Positions 20,088 to 32,814 of a stretch of 64,000 bases of DNA are shown here, piece after piece; position 1 is the stretch's first letter, and each line of letters begins with the position of its first letter. The translations under genes and the position numbers were made by a program. The stretch covers positions 16,303,812 to 16,367,811 of the forward strand of contig OX422183.1 in the NCBI GenBank assembly GCA_949130485.1, written 5' to 3'. Below the pieces are notes generated by a model. It was not told the DNA's origin. It saw only the letters and a list, made by a program, of their open reading frames with translations, and made no database searches. Source of the DNA: Agelas oroides. Lineage: Eukaryota > Porifera > Demospongiae > Agelasida > Agelasidae.

Positions 20088-20480
20088 CTAGATGAATGCA
20101 GGGCATTGTGGGGCGAGCCTGAGCAAGCAGTATGCCAAGGACTACAATTGCGCATGCGCAGTTCGTACACACGCGCGCGTACCCTTTCGCACTTGTCGAG
20201 GTGTCGAAGTTGGCGTGGTGTTTAGTAAGAAGTAAAGTTGCTGTTTGCTTACTGTGCCTCATCCAAGTGTAGAAATGACAAAGGCAGCGTTGTACATTAT
20301 TCACACAGGAATGACCTCGTAATTGAAAGTCTTCAATTCTTGGCCAACCCACATCTAGTTTTCTGCTTAGGGGTGAGAAACAATGAATTGGTTTGGAAGA
20401 GGCTAACATGCAATTTTTTGTGTACACAATCACCGTTATGGTTTATCAATTTTTGTTGTAAACAACATGACATTACACTA
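20088..20480 (+). repeat. Array unit 2, truncated left portion only
   Basis: About 390 bp from the CTAG end to AACATGACATTACACTAA, then the next unit starts at once. The break lies at the same point (before ATATAAAAGTGATGAC) where unit 5 begins, so a recombination hot spot or an internal deletion edge is likely. Confidence 0.85.
20153..20168. promoter_or_regulatory. NRF1-type palindrome in array units (representative)
   Basis: TTGCGCATGCGCAG matches the vertebrate NRF1 consensus. It recurs at the same place in every complete newer unit (for example about 21802, 23802, 25008, 26030, 29207, 30337, 31559, 31705 and 32877), 45-60 bp from the CTAG end, and is degraded to GTGCATACGCAG in units 1 and 3. 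Confidence 0.5.
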
Positions 20481-21673
20481 ACTAGACGAATGCAGGGCAT
20501 TGTGGGGCGAGCCTGAGCAAGAAGCATGCCAAGGACTAAAATTGTGCATACGCAGTTCGTATACACGCGTGCCCTTTCGCACTTCTTGTCGAGGTGTCGA
20601 AGTTGGCGTGGCGTTTAGTAAGAAGTGAAGTTCCTGTTTGTCTACTGTGCCTCATCCGAGTGTATAAATGACAAAGGCAGTGTTGTACATTATTCACACA
20701 GGAATGACCTCGTAATTGAAAGTCTTCAATTCCGTTGGCCAACCCACATCTAGTTTTCTGCTTAGGGATGAGAAACAATGAACTGATTTGGAAGAGGCTA
20801 ACATGCAATTTTTTGTGTACACAATCACCGTTATGGTTTTATCAATTTTTGTTGTAAACAACATGACATTAGTGTGATATAAAAGTGATGACATAATATT
20901 TCCTGTTTACATGAGAGCTTACATTGTACTTTCTATTGACCAAATGAGCTTCAAATGGTGTATGGTGGTAGTTTTTATACACATTGCCAGTGAGTTAGTG
21001 GATGTTGGTTGGTTCAGTTTTTCCATTAGGGCTGTGTCATTGCTATCTCAACACCATTGTTGGTAGCCACAAAAGTTTTCCATATTTTCTATGACATCAT
21101 GGTTTGAAGTTGCAAGGCCTATTAAAGATCACATGAATCATTCCATTTTCTCTGAGAGTTTCAACTCAAGGTTGCTGAACGTCGTGCTGGCTAGAAGAGT
21201 CTATATTTTGCATCATGATTGTGTCTGGCAGATTGTGTAGTGGAGACAACTGTGGCAAATGCTTCTCATTCTTGCTTACCTGGGTAGCCTCGTTCCCAGG
21301 CTCTCCCCGCTAAGAAGGGCTCTCCCCCTTCTTAGCGGGGAGAGCCTGGGAACGAGGCTACACCTGGGTACAGTTCACTGAAATCACACAGCTATTGCTT
21401 GAACTCTTTGTTGTTAAAGATCACCTGACGGATGGCGTCCTTTTCCTCCTTGACGTCGGCTTCTCTAGCGATCACGGAAGCCATGTACGCTAATGCGATA
21501 TTGGAAGCCCTACATCTTCGTGCGACCAAGCGCGGCGCACGGGTGATTCTCTTGCGGTTACAGAAGCCATGTATGCGAATGCGATATTGGAAGCCCTATA
21601 CATACTTCGTGCGACCAAGCGCGGCGCGCGGGTGACGGTCGTACGATAATGATAATAATAATAATAATGATAA
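20481..21673 (+). repeat. Array unit 3 (older variant)
   Basis: It has the same diverged version as unit 1 but two 80-bp duplications. The TAGCC hairpin at 21285-21360 is a nearly perfect palindrome. Confidence 0.85.
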
Positions 21674-21734
21674 TACATATATGATTTCGCCCAGTTGTAC
21701 CGTCTATGTGGGGCTCGCTCAGGCTCGCCCCAAT
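21674..21734 (+). repeat. 61-bp cassette, plus orientation
   Basis: It begins TACATATATGATTTCGCCCA and ends GCTCGCCCCAAT. Further plus copies are at 22880-22940, 23675-23735, 24881-24941, 29294-29354, 30437-30497, 32750-32810, 33878-33938 and 33941-34001. All adjoin a (TAATGA/TAA)n tract. Confidence 0.9.
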
Positions 21735-21740
21735 AATGAT

Positions 21741-22879
21741 ACTAGATGAATGCAGGGCATTGTGGGGCGAGCCTGAGCAAGCAGTATGCCAAGGACTACA
21801 ATTGCGCATGCGCAGTTCGTACACACGTGCGCGTACCCTTTCGCACTTGTCGAGGTGTCGAAGTTGGCGTGGTGTTTAGTAAGAAGTAAAGTTGCTGTTT
21901 GCTTACTGTGCCTCATCCAAGTGTAGAAATGACAAAGGCAGCGTTGTACATTATTCACACAGGAATGACCTCGTAATTGAAAGTCTTCAATTCTTGGCCA
22001 ACCCACATCTAGTTTTCTGCCTAGGGGTGAGAAACAATGAATTGGTTTGGAAGAGGCTAACATGCAATTTTTTGTGTACACAATCACCGTTATGGTTTAT
22101 CAATTTTTGTTGTAAACAACATGACATTACACTAATAATGATATAAAAGTGATGACATAATATTTCCTGTTTGCATGAGAGCTTACATTGGAGTTTCTAT
22201 CGACCAAATGAGCTTCAAATGGTAGTTTTTTACACATTGCCAGTGAGTTAGTGGATGTTGGTTGGTTCAGTTTTTCCATTAGGGCTGTGTCATTGCTATC
22301 TCAACACCATTGTTGGTAGCCACAAAAGTTTTCCATTTTTTCTGACATTTTCTCTGAGAGTTTCTATTCCAGGTTGCTGAACGTCGTGCTGGCTAGAAGA
22401 GTCTATATTTTGCATCATCATTGTCTCTGGCAGATTGTGTAGTGGAGACAATTGTGGCAAATGCTTCCCATTCTTGCTTACCTGGGTAGCCTCGTTCCCA
22501 GGCTCTCCCCACTAAGAAGGGCCTTCCCCCCTCTTAGTTGGGAGAGCCTGGGAACGAGGCTACACCTGGGTACAGTTCACTGAAATCACACAGCTATTGC
22601 TTGAATTCTTTGTTGTTAAAGATCACCTGACGGATGGTGTCCTTTTCCTCCTTGACGTCGGCTTCTTCTCTTGCGGTCACGGAAGCCATGTACGCTAATG
22701 CGCTATTGGAAGCCCTACATACTTCATGCGACCAAGCGCGGCGCGCGGGTGATTCTCTTGCGGTCACGGAAGCCATGTATGCGAATGCGAAGCCCTACAT
22801 ACTTCGTGCGACCAAGCGCGGCGCGCGGGTGACGGTCGTACGATAATGATAATAATAATAATAATAATAATAATGATAA
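21741..22879 (+). repeat. Array unit 4
   Basis: A complete newer-type unit with a TAGCC hairpin at 22487-22562 and a TGCGCATGCGCA site near its left end. Confidence 0.85.
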
Positions 22880-22940
22880 TACATATATGAAATCTCCCAG
22901 CTGTACCGTCTATGTGGGGCTCGCTCAGGCTCGCCCCAAT

Positions 22941-23646
22941 AAAAGTGATGACATAATATTTCCTGTTTGCATGAGAGCTTACATTGGAGTTTCTATCCAC
23001 CAAATGAGCTTCAAATGGTAGTTTTTTACACATTGCCAGTGAGTTAGTGGATGTTGGTTGGTTCAGTTTTTCCATTAGGGCTGTGTCATTGCTATCTCAA
23101 CACCATTGTTGGTAGCCACAAAAGTTTTCCATTTTTTCTATGACATTTTCTCTGAGAGTTTCTACTCCAGGTTGCTGAACGTCGTGCTGGCTAGAAGAGT
23201 CTATATTTTGCATCATCATTGTCTCTGGCAGATTGTGTAGTGGAGACAATTGTGGCAAATGCTTCCCATTCTTGCTTACCTGGGTAGCCTCGTTCCCAGG
23301 CTCTCCCCACTAAGAAGGGCCCTCCCCCCTCTTAGTTGGGAGAGCCTGGGAACGAGGCTACACCTGGGTACAGTTCACTGAAATCACACAGCTATTGCTT
23401 GAATTCTTTGTTGTTAAAGATCACCTGACGGATGGTGTCCTTTTCCTCCTTGACGTCGGCTTCTTCTCTTGCGGTCACGGAAGCCATGTACGCTAATGCG
23501 CTATTGGAAGCCCTACATACTTCATGCGACCAAGCGCGGCGCGCGGGTGATTCTCTTGCGGTCACGGAAGCCATGTATGCGAATGCGAAGCCCTACATAC
23601 TTCGTGCGACCAAGCGCGGCGCGCGGGTGACGGTCGTACGATAATG

Positions 23647-23674
<28 letters not shown>
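22941..23674 (+). repeat. Array unit 5, left-truncated
   Basis: It starts abruptly at AAAAGTGATGACATAATATT directly after a 61-bp cassette, so it lacks the GGGGCGAGCC end and the NRF1-like site. Confidence 0.85.
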
Positions 23675-23677
<3 letters not shown>

Positions 23678-23739
23678 ATATATGAAATCTCCCAGCTGTA
23701 CCGTCTATGTGGGGCTCGCTCAGGCTCGCCCCAATTATC

Positions 23740-24880
23740 ACTAGATGAATGCAGGGCATTGTGGGGCGAGCCTGAGCAAGCAGTATGCCAAGGACTACAA
23801 TTGCGCATGCGCAGTTCGTACACACGCGCGCGTACCCTTTCGCACTTGTCGAGGTGTCGAAGTTGGCGTGGTGTTTAGTAAGAAGTAAAGTTGCTGTTTG
23901 CTTACTGTGCCTCATCCAAGTGTAGAAATGACAAAGGCAGCGTTGTACATTATTCACACAGGAATGACCTCGTAATTGAAAGTCTTCAATTCTTGGCCAA
24001 CCCACATCTAGTTTTCTGCCTAGGGGTGAGAAACAATGAATTGGTTTGGAAGAGGCTAACATGCAATTCTTTGTGTACACAATCACTGTTATGGTTTATC
24101 AATTTTTGTTGTAAACAACATGACATTACACTAATAATGATATAAAAGTGATGACATAATATTTCCTGTTTGCATGAGAGCTTACATTGGAGTTTCTATC
24201 GACCAAATGAGCTTCAAATGGTAGTTTTTTACACATTGCCAGTGAGTTAGTGGATGTTGGTTGGTTCAGTTTTTCCATTAGGGCTGTGTCATTGCTATCT
24301 CAACACCATTGTTGGTAGCCACAAAAGTTTTCCATTTTTTCTATGACATTTTCTCTGAGAGTTTCTACTCCAGGTTGCTGAACGTCGTGCTGGCTAGAAG
24401 AGTCTATATTTTGCATCATCATTGTCTCTGGCAGATTGTGTAGTGGAGACAATTGTGGCAAATGCTTCCCATTCTTGCTTACCTGGGTAGCCTCGTTCCC
24501 AGGCTCTCCCCACTAAGAAGGGCCCTCCCCCCTCTTAGTTGGGAGAGCCTGGGAACGAGGCTACACCTGGGTACAGTTCACTGAAATCACACAGCTATTG
24601 CTTGAATTCTTTGTTGTTAAAGATCACCTGACGGATGGTGTCCTTTTCCTCCTTGACGTCGGCTTCTTCTCTTGCGGTCACGGAAGCCATGTACGCTAAT
24701 GCGCTATTGGAAGCCCTACATACTTCATGCGACCAAGCGCGGCGCGCGGGTGATTCTCTTGCGGTCACGGAAGCCATGTATGCGAATGCGAAGCCCTACA
24801 TACTTCGTGCGACCAAGCGCGGCGCGCGGGTGACGGTCGTACGATAATGATAATAATAATAATAATAATAATAATGATAA
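23740..24880 (+). repeat. Array unit 6
   Basis: A complete newer-type unit; TAGCC hairpin at 24488-24563. Confidence 0.85.
24660..24840 (-). promoter_or_regulatory. Duplicated CpG-rich upstream block plus short ORF (representative copy)
   Basis: On the minus strand each unit has GTCACCCGCGCGCCGCGCTT, GGTCGCACGAAGTATGTAGG and an ATG, repeated about 80 bp later. The second ATG opens a 31-codon frame MASVTAREEADVKEEKDTIR... ending at TAG (here in 24595-24777). Downstream, ACTGTACCCAG|GTAAGC is a strong splice-donor-like site, interrupted by the TAGCC hairpin. It looks like the 5' end of a captured host gene; I do not recognise the gene. Confidence 0.4.
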
Positions 24881-24942
24881 TACATATATGAAATCTCCCA
24901 GCTGTACCGTCTATGTGGGGCTCGCTCAGGCTCGCCCCAATT

Positions 24943-25903
24943 ACTAGAGGAATGCAGGGCATTGTGGGGCGAGCCTGAGCAAGCAGTATGCCAAGGACTA
25001 CAATTGCGCATGCGCAGTTCGTACACACGCGCGCGTACCCCTTCGCACTTGTGTCGAAGTTGGCGTGGCGTTTAGTAAGAAGTAAAGTGCTGTTTGCTTA
25101 CTGTGCCTCATCCAAGTGTAGAAATGACAAAGGCAGCCTTGTACATTATTCACACAGGAATGACCTCGTAATTGAAAGTCTTCAATTCTTGGCCAACCCA
25201 CATCTAGTTTTCTGCTTAGGGGTGAGAAACAATGAATTGGTTTGGAAGAGGCTAACATGCAATTTTTTGTGTACACAATCACCGTTATGGTTTATCAATT
25301 TTTGTTGTAAACAACATGACATTACACTAATAACAATATAAAAGTGATGACATAATATTTCCTGTTTGCATGAGAGCTTACATTGGAGTTTCTATCAACC
25401 AAATGAGCTTCAAATGGTAGTTTTTTTTACACATTGCCAGTGAGTTAGTGGATGTTGGTTGGTTCAGTTTTTCCATTAGGGCTGTGTCATTGCTATCTCA
25501 ACACCATTGTTGGTAGCCACAAAAGTTTTCCATTTTTTCTATGACATTTTCTCTGAGAGTTTCTACTCCAGGTTGCTGAACGTCGTGCTGGCTAGAAAAG
25601 TCTATATTTGCATCATCATTGTCTCTGGCAGATTGTGTAGTGGAGACAATTGTGGCAAATGCTTCCCATTCTTGCTTACCTGGGTATAGCCTCGTTCCCA
25701 GGCTCTCACCGCTAAGAAGGGCCCTCCCCCCTCTTAGTGGGGAGAGCCTGGGAATTAAAGATCACCTGACGGATGGTGTCCTTTTCCTCCTTGACGTCGG
25801 CTTCTTCTCTTGCGGTCACGGAAGCCATGTATGCGAATGCGAAGCCCTACATACTTCGTGCGACCAAGCGCGGCGCGCGGGTGACGGTCGTACGATAATG
25901 ATA
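24943..25903 (+). repeat. Array unit 7, deletion variant
   Basis: The TAGCC hairpin is cut after GAGCCTGGGAA and joined to TTAAAGATCACC, removing the hairpin end and about 70 bp of flank. It also lacks one 80-bp duplication. The hairpin deletion is shared with the units at 29355 and 32815. Confidence 0.85.
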
Positions 25904-25969
25904 ATTGGGGCGAGCCTGAGCGAGCCCCACATAGACGGTACAACTGGGAGATTTCATATATGTATTATC

Positions 25970-27094
25970 ACTAGATGAATGCAGGGCATTGTGGGGCGAG
26001 CCTGAGCAAGCTGTATGCCAAGGACTACAATTGCGCATGCGCAGTTCATACACACGCGCGCGTACCCCTTCGCACTTGTCGAGGTGTCGAAGTTGGCGTG
26101 GCGTTTAGTAAGAAGTAAAGTTGCTGTTTGCTTACTGTGCCTCATCCAAGTGTAGAAATGACAAAGGCAGCGTTGTACATTATTCACGCAGGAATGACCT
26201 CGTAATTGAAAGTCTTCAATTCTTGGCCAACCCACATCTAGTTTTCTGCTTAGGGGTGAGAAACAATGAATTGGTTTGGAAGAGGCTAACATGCAATTTT
26301 TTGTGTACACAATCACCGTTATGGTTTATCAATTTTTGTTGTAAACAACATGACATTACACTAATAATGATATAAAAGTGATGACATAATATTTCCTGTT
26401 TGCATGAGAGCTTACATTGGAGTTTCTATCCACCAAATGAGCTTCAAATGGTAGTTTTTTACACATTGCCAGTGAGTTAGTGGATGTTGGTTGGTTCAGT
26501 TTTTCCATTAGGGCTGTGTCATTGCTATCTCAACACCATTGTTGGTAGCCACAAAAGTTTTCCATTTTTTCTATGACATTTTCTCTGAGAGTTTCTACTC
26601 CAGGTTGCTGAACGTCGTGCTGGCTAGAAGAGTCTATATTTTGCATCATCATTGTCTCTGGCAGATTGTGTAGTGGAGACAATTGTGGCAAATGCTTCCC
26701 ATTCTTGCTTACCTGGGTAGCCTCGTTCCCAGGCTCTCCCCACTAAGAAGGGCCCTCCCCCCTCTTAGTTGGGAGAGCCTGGGAACGAGGCTACACCTGG
26801 GTACAGTTCACTGAAATCACACAGCTATTGCTTGAATTCTTTGTTGTTAAAGATCACCTGACGGATGGTGTCCTTTTCCTCCTTGACGTCGGCTTCTTCT
26901 CTTGCGGTCACGGAAGCCATGTATGCTAATGCGCTATTGGAAGCCCTACATACTTCATGCGACCAAGCGCGGCGCGCGGGTGATTCTCTTGCGGTCACGG
27001 AAGCCATGTATGCGAATGCGAAGCCCTACATACTTCGTGCGACCAAGCGCGGCGCGCGGGTGACGGTCGTACGATAATGATAATAATGATAATA
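25970..27094 (+). repeat. Array unit 8
   Basis: A complete newer-type unit followed by a cassette in minus orientation and a 38-bp end fragment (27168-27205). Confidence 0.85.
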
Positions 27095-27205
27095 ATTGGG
27101 GCGAGCCTGAGCGAGCCCCACATAGACGGTACAGCTGGGAGATTTCATATATGTATTATTATTATTACTAGGGGAATGCAGTGCATTGTGGGGCGAGCGT
27201 GAATG

Positions 27206-28120
27206 AGTTACATGATGCATTAGAGTTTCATAGGACTACATTTACCCACTTGTATACACTAAGTCTCACATAACAATAGGCTCGTTCCCAGGTCTTCTCC
27301 ACCTCCAGCTGTAGCCTGTAACAGTAGAGGCGGGAAATGCCCAGGGGTGAGGCTAGGGTATCAAATGTATGCCGGTGTTCATGCAGCAATATAGCTTGGG
27401 TATAGCTATGTGGTTGGGTTCATTGTACACACTCTGTGTCGTTACAGTGGGGTAGTAGCTACAGCTGTAGGCAACAAATTTAGTCTCCAAGCAATTGGCC
27501 TGAAGAGTTGCAAGTCAAGGGTGAGGGTTCAACAGCTTAGTACGATCAAGTATATTCCATTGGTTTCCTGTGACTTAACATTTCGGCACTGTCTCCTCAA
27601 GTGCATGTCTATATAGTGGATATTTGCTGAGCCCATAGAGCTGTGGAATCAGGATTCTCTCAGCTATGGAGTATGGAGCCAGGTCTTTTTTGATGTAGTC
27701 TATATTGTCAGCTCATTTCCTGAGCACAATTACTGGTTGTGGTATGGAAGTTTCACAAGCTCTTCTCTAGCTGTTGCTCATATTTGATCGAGTCACGCAG
27801 GCCTCCGTGATTCGAATTCTCACAAGCTGATCGCTCTGTACACTGAGCACTCCCCGCTGGTGGCAGAGTCACGAAGTACGCCGTCAATAATCAGTCTCGG
27901 TCTCGCTAGTAGTGCCTCCCTTTCCTCGCCGTTTTCAAATCCCTGTTGCGTTGATTCCCACTGTTCAGCCTTTCTAGTCTTGCCTCTTGAGCAAGCAGTA
28001 ATACATGAACCCAATATGCAATGCGGAAATATTGCATCGCGCACAAATAGGGCAGAATGCATATACGGAATACGCACGTACCATATATATAAATAAATAG
28101 ACAATTTTCCGTTTTCACCA
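27206..28120. other. Single-copy spacer between forward and inverted units
   Basis: It contains a TAGCC-family copy (27277-27355) and AT-rich DNA. The frames at 27410-27616 and around 27820-28172 show no domain, so no gene is supported. Confidence 0.5.
27277..27355. mobile_element. TAGCC-family element, diverged
   Basis: TAGGCTCGTTCCCAGG at the left and GCCCAGGGGTGAGGCTA at the right are inverted, 79 bp apart overall. Confidence 0.6.
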
Positions 28121-28151
28121 CAAGTGTGGGGCTCGCTGCGCTCGCCCCAAT

Positions 28152-29279
28152 TATTATTATCATTATTATCATTATCGTACGACCGTCACCCGCGCGCCGC
28201 GCTTGGTCGCACGAAGTATGTAGGGCTTCGCATTCGCATACATGGCTTCCGTGACCGCAAGAGAATCACCCGCGCGCCGCGCTTGGTCGCATGAAGTATG
28301 TAGGGCTTCCAATAGCGCATTAGCGTACATGGCTTCCGTGACCGCAAGAGAAAAAGCCGACGTCAAGGAGGAAAAGGACACCATCCGTCAGGTGATCTTT
28401 AACAACAAAGAATTCAAGCAATAGCTGTGTGATTTCAGTGAACTGTACCCAGGTGTAGCCTCGTTCCCAGGCTCTCCCAACTAAGAGGGGGGAGGGCCCT
28501 TCTTAGTGGGGAGAGCCTGGGAACGAGGCTACCCAGGTAAGCAAGAATGGGAAGCATTTGCCACAATTGTCTCCACTACACAATCTGCCAGAGACAATGA
28601 TGATGCAAAATATAGACTCTTCTAGCCAGCACGACGTTCAGCAACCTGGAGTAGAAACTCTCAGAGAAAATGTCATCGAAAAAATGGAAAACTTTTGTGG
28701 CTACCAACAATGGTGTTGAGATAGCAATGACACAGCCCTAATGGAAAAACTGAACCAACCAACGTCCACTAACTCACTGGCAATGTGTAAAAAACTACCA
28801 TTTGAAGCTCATTTGGTCGATAGAAACTCCAATGTAAGCTCTCATGCAAACAGGAAATATTATGTCATCACTTTTATATCATTATTAGTGTAATGTCATG
28901 TTGTTTACAACAAAAATTGATAAACCATAACGGTGATTGTGTACACAAAAAATTGCATGTTAGCCTCTTCCAAACCAATTCATTGTTTCTCACCCCTAAG
29001 CAGAAAACTAGATGTGGGTTGGCCAAGAATTGAAGACTTTCAATTACGAGGTCATTCCTGTGTGAATAATGTACAACGCTGCCTTTGTCATTTCTACACT
29101 TGGATGAGGCACAGTAAGCAAACAGCAACTTTACTTCTTACTAAACACCACGCCAACTTCGACACCTCGACAAGTGCGAAAGGGTACGCGCGCGTGTGTA
29201 CGAACTGCGCATGCGCAATTGTAGTCCTTGGCATACTGCTTGCTCAGGCTCGCCCCACAATGCCCTGCATTCATCTAGT
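28152..29279 (-). repeat. Array unit 9, inverted
   Basis: A complete unit in reverse orientation; TAGCC hairpin at 28456-28531. It is entered at its right end through a GGGGCTCGCTGCGCTCGCCC block lacking the rest of the 61-bp cassette. Confidence 0.85.
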
Positions 29280-29354
29280 GATAATAATGATAATACATAT
29301 ATGAAATCTCCCAGTTGTACCGTCTATGTGGGGCTCGCTCAGGCTCGCCCCAAT

Positions 29355-30410
29355 TATTATCATTATTATCATTATCGTACGACCGTCACCCGCGCGCCGC
29401 GCTTGGTCGCACGAAGTATGTAGGGCTTCGCATTCGCATACATGGCTTCCGTGACCGCAAGAGAATCACCCGCGCGCCGCGCTTGGTCGCATGAAGTATG
29501 TAGGGCTTCCAATAGCGCATTAGCATACATGGCTTCCGTGACCGCAAGAGAAGAAGCCGACGTCAAGGAGGAAAAGGACACCATCCGTCAGGTGATCTTT
29601 AATTCCCAGGCTCTCCCCACTAAGAGGGGGGAGGGCCCTTCTTAGCGGGGAGAGCCTGGGAACGAGGCTACCCAGGTAAGCAAGAATGGGAAGCATTTGC
29701 CACAATTGTCTCCACTACACAATCTGCCAGAGACAATGATGATGCAAATATAGACTTTTCTAGCCAGCACGACGTTCAGCAACCTGGAGTAGAAACTCTC
29801 AGAGAAAATGTCATAGAAAAAATGGAAAACTTTTGTGGCTACCAACAATGGTGTTGAGATAGCAATGACACAGCCCTAATGGAAAAACTGAACCAACCAA
29901 CATCCACTAACTCACTGGCAATGTGTAAAAAACTACCATTTGAAGCTCATTTGGTTGATAGAAACTCCAATGTAAGCTCTCATGCAAACAGGAAATATTA
30001 TGTCATCACTTTTATATCGTTATTAGTGTAATGTCATGTTGTTTACAACAAAAATTGATAAACCATAACGGTGATTGTGTACACAAAAAATTGCATGTTA
30101 GCCTCTTCCAAACCAATTCATTGTTTCTCACCCCTAAGCAGAAAACTAGATGTGGGTTGGCCAAGAATTGAAGACTTTCAATTACGAGGTCATTCCTGTG
30201 TGAATAATGTACAACGCTGCCTTTGTCATTTCTACACTTGGATGAGGCACAGTAAGCAAACAGCACTTTACTTCTTACTAAACGCCACGCCAACTTCGAC
30301 ACAAGTGCGAAGGGGTACGCGCGCGTGTGTACGAACTGCGCATGCGCAATTGTAGTCCTTGGCATACTGCTTGCTCAGGCTCGCCCCACAATGCCCTGCA
30401 TTCCTCTAGT
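29355..30410 (-). repeat. Array unit 10, inverted deletion variant
   Basis: It carries the same hairpin deletion as 24943-25903 and 32815-33877 but has two 80-bp duplications, like the latter. Confidence 0.85.
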
Positions 30411-30497
30411 AATGATAATAATGATAATAATGATAATACATATATGAAATCTCCCAGTTGTACCGTCTATGTGGGGCTCGCTCAGGCTCGCCCCAAT

Positions 30498-31631
30498 TAT
30501 CATTATTATTATTATTATTATTATTATCATTATCGTACGACCGTCACCCGCGCGCCGCGCTTGGTCGCACGAAGTATGTAGGGCTTCGCATTCGCATACA
30601 TGGCTTCCGTGACCGCAAGAGAATCACCCGCGCGCCGCGCTTGGTCGCATGAAGTATGTAGGGCTTCCAATAGCGCATTAGCGTACATGGCTTCCGTGAC
30701 CGCAAGAGAAGAAGCCGACGTCAAGGAGGAAAAGGACACCATCCGTCAGGTGATCTTTAACAACAAAGAATTCAAGCAATAGCTGTGTGATTTCAGTGAA
30801 CTGTACCCAGGTGTAGCCTCGTTCCCAGGCTCTCCCAACTAAGAGGGGGGAGGGCCCTTCTTAGTGGGGAGAGCCTGGGAACGAGGCTACCCAGGTAAGC
30901 AAGAATGGGAAGCATTTGCCACAATTGTCTCCACTACACAATCTGCCAGAGACAATGATGATGCAAAATATAGACTCTTCTAGCCAGCACGACGTTCAGC
31001 AACCTGGAGTAGAAACTCTCAGAGAAAATGTCATAGAAAAAATGGAAAACTTTTGTGGCTACCAACAATGGTGTTGAGATAGCAATGACACAGCCCTAAT
31101 GGAAAAACTGAACCAACCAACATCCACTAACTCACTGGCAATGTGTAAAAAACTACCATTTGAAGCTCATTTGGTGGATAGAAACTCCAATGTAAGCTCT
31201 CATGCAAACAGGAAATATTATGTCATCACTTTTATATCATTATTAGTGTAATGTCATGTTGTTTACAACAAAAATTGATAAACCATAACAGTGATTGTGT
31301 ACACAAAGAATTGCATGTTAGCCTCTTCCAAACCAATTCATTGTTTCTCACCCCTAGGCAGAAAACTAGATGTGGGTTGGCCAAGAATTGAAGACTTTCA
31401 ATTACGAGGTCATTCCTGTGTGAATAATGTACAACGCTGCCTTTGTCATTTCTACACTTGGATGAGGCACAGTAAGGCAACTTTACTTCTTACTAAACAC
31501 CACGCCAACTTCGACACCTCGACAAGTGCGAAAGGGTACGCGCGCGTGTGTACGAACTGCGCATGCGCAATTGTAGTCCTTGGCATACTGCTTGCTCAGG
31601 CTCGCCCCACAATGCCCTGCATTCATCTAGT
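30498..31631 (-). repeat. Array unit 11, inverted
   Basis: A complete unit in reverse orientation; TAGCC hairpin at 30814-30889. A short deletion removes AGCAAAC in the CAGTAAG...AACTTTAC segment. It ends head-to-head with the next forward unit. Confidence 0.85.
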
Positions 31632-31653
31632 AATAATAATAACTAGACGAATG
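31620..31653. repeat. Head-to-head palindrome centre of the array
   Basis: GCATTCATCTAGT and ACTAGACGAATGC face each other across a TAATAATAATA spacer. The arms run about 2.3 kb each way with matching unit order (complete unit, then deletion variant). Confidence 0.9.
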
Positions 31654-32749
31654 CAGGGCATTGTGGGGCGAGCCTGAGCAAGCAGTATGCCAAGGACTAC
31701 AATTGCGCATGCGCAGTTCGTACACACGCGCGCGTACCCCTTCGCACTTGTCGAGGTGTCGAAGTTTGCGTGGCGTTTAGTAAGAAGTAAAGTTGCTGTT
31801 TGCTTACTGTGCCTCATCCAAGTGTAGAAATGACAAAGGCAGCGTTGTACATTATTCACACAGGAATGACCTCGTAATTGAAAGTCTTCAATTCTTGGCC
31901 AACCCACATCTAGTTTTCTGCTTAGGGGTGAGAAACAATGAATTGGTTTGGAAGAGGCTAACATGCAATTTTTGTGTACACAATCACCGTTATGGTTATC
32001 AATTTTTGTTGTAAACAACATGACATTACACTAATAACGATATAAAAGTGATGACATAATATTTCCTGTTTGCATGAGAGCTTACATTGGAGTTTCTATC
32101 CACCAAATGAGCTTCAAATGGTAGTTTTTTACACATTGCCAGTGAGTTAGTGGATGTTGGTTGGTTCAGTTTTTCCATTAGGGCTGTGTCATTGCTATCT
32201 CAACACCATTGTTGGTAGCCACAACAGTTTTCCATTTTTTCTATGACATTTTCTCTGAGAGTTTCTACTCCAGGTTGCTGAACGTCGTGCTGGCTAGAAA
32301 AGTCTATATTTGCATCATCATTGTCTCTGGCAGATTGTGTAGTGGAGATAATTGTGGCAAATGCTTCCCATTCTTGCTTACCTGGGTAGCCTCGTTCCCA
32401 GGCTCTCCCCGCTAAGAAGGGCCCTCCCCCCTCTTAGTGGGGAGAGCCTGGGAACGAGGCTACACCTGGGTACAGTTCACTGAAATCACACAGCTATTGC
32501 TTGAATTCTTTGTTGTTAAAGATCACCTGACGGATGGTGTCCTTTTCCTCCTTGACGTCGGCTTCTTCTCTTGCGGTCACGGAAGCCATGTACGCTAATG
32601 CGCTATTGGAAGCCCTACATACTTCATGCGACCAAGCGTGGCGCGCGGGTGATTCTCTTGCGGTCACGGAAGCCATGTACGCGAATGCGAAGCCCTACAT
32701 ACTTCGTGCGACCAAGCGCGGCGCGCGGGTGACGGTCGTACGATAATAA
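31642..32749 (+). repeat. Array unit 12
   Basis: A forward unit starting 10 bp after the inverted unit 11; TAGCC hairpin at 32387-32462. Confidence 0.85.
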
Positions 32750-32814
32750 TACATATATGATTTCGCCCAGTTGTACCGTCTATGTGGGGCTCGCTCAGGC
32801 TCGCCCCAATAATA

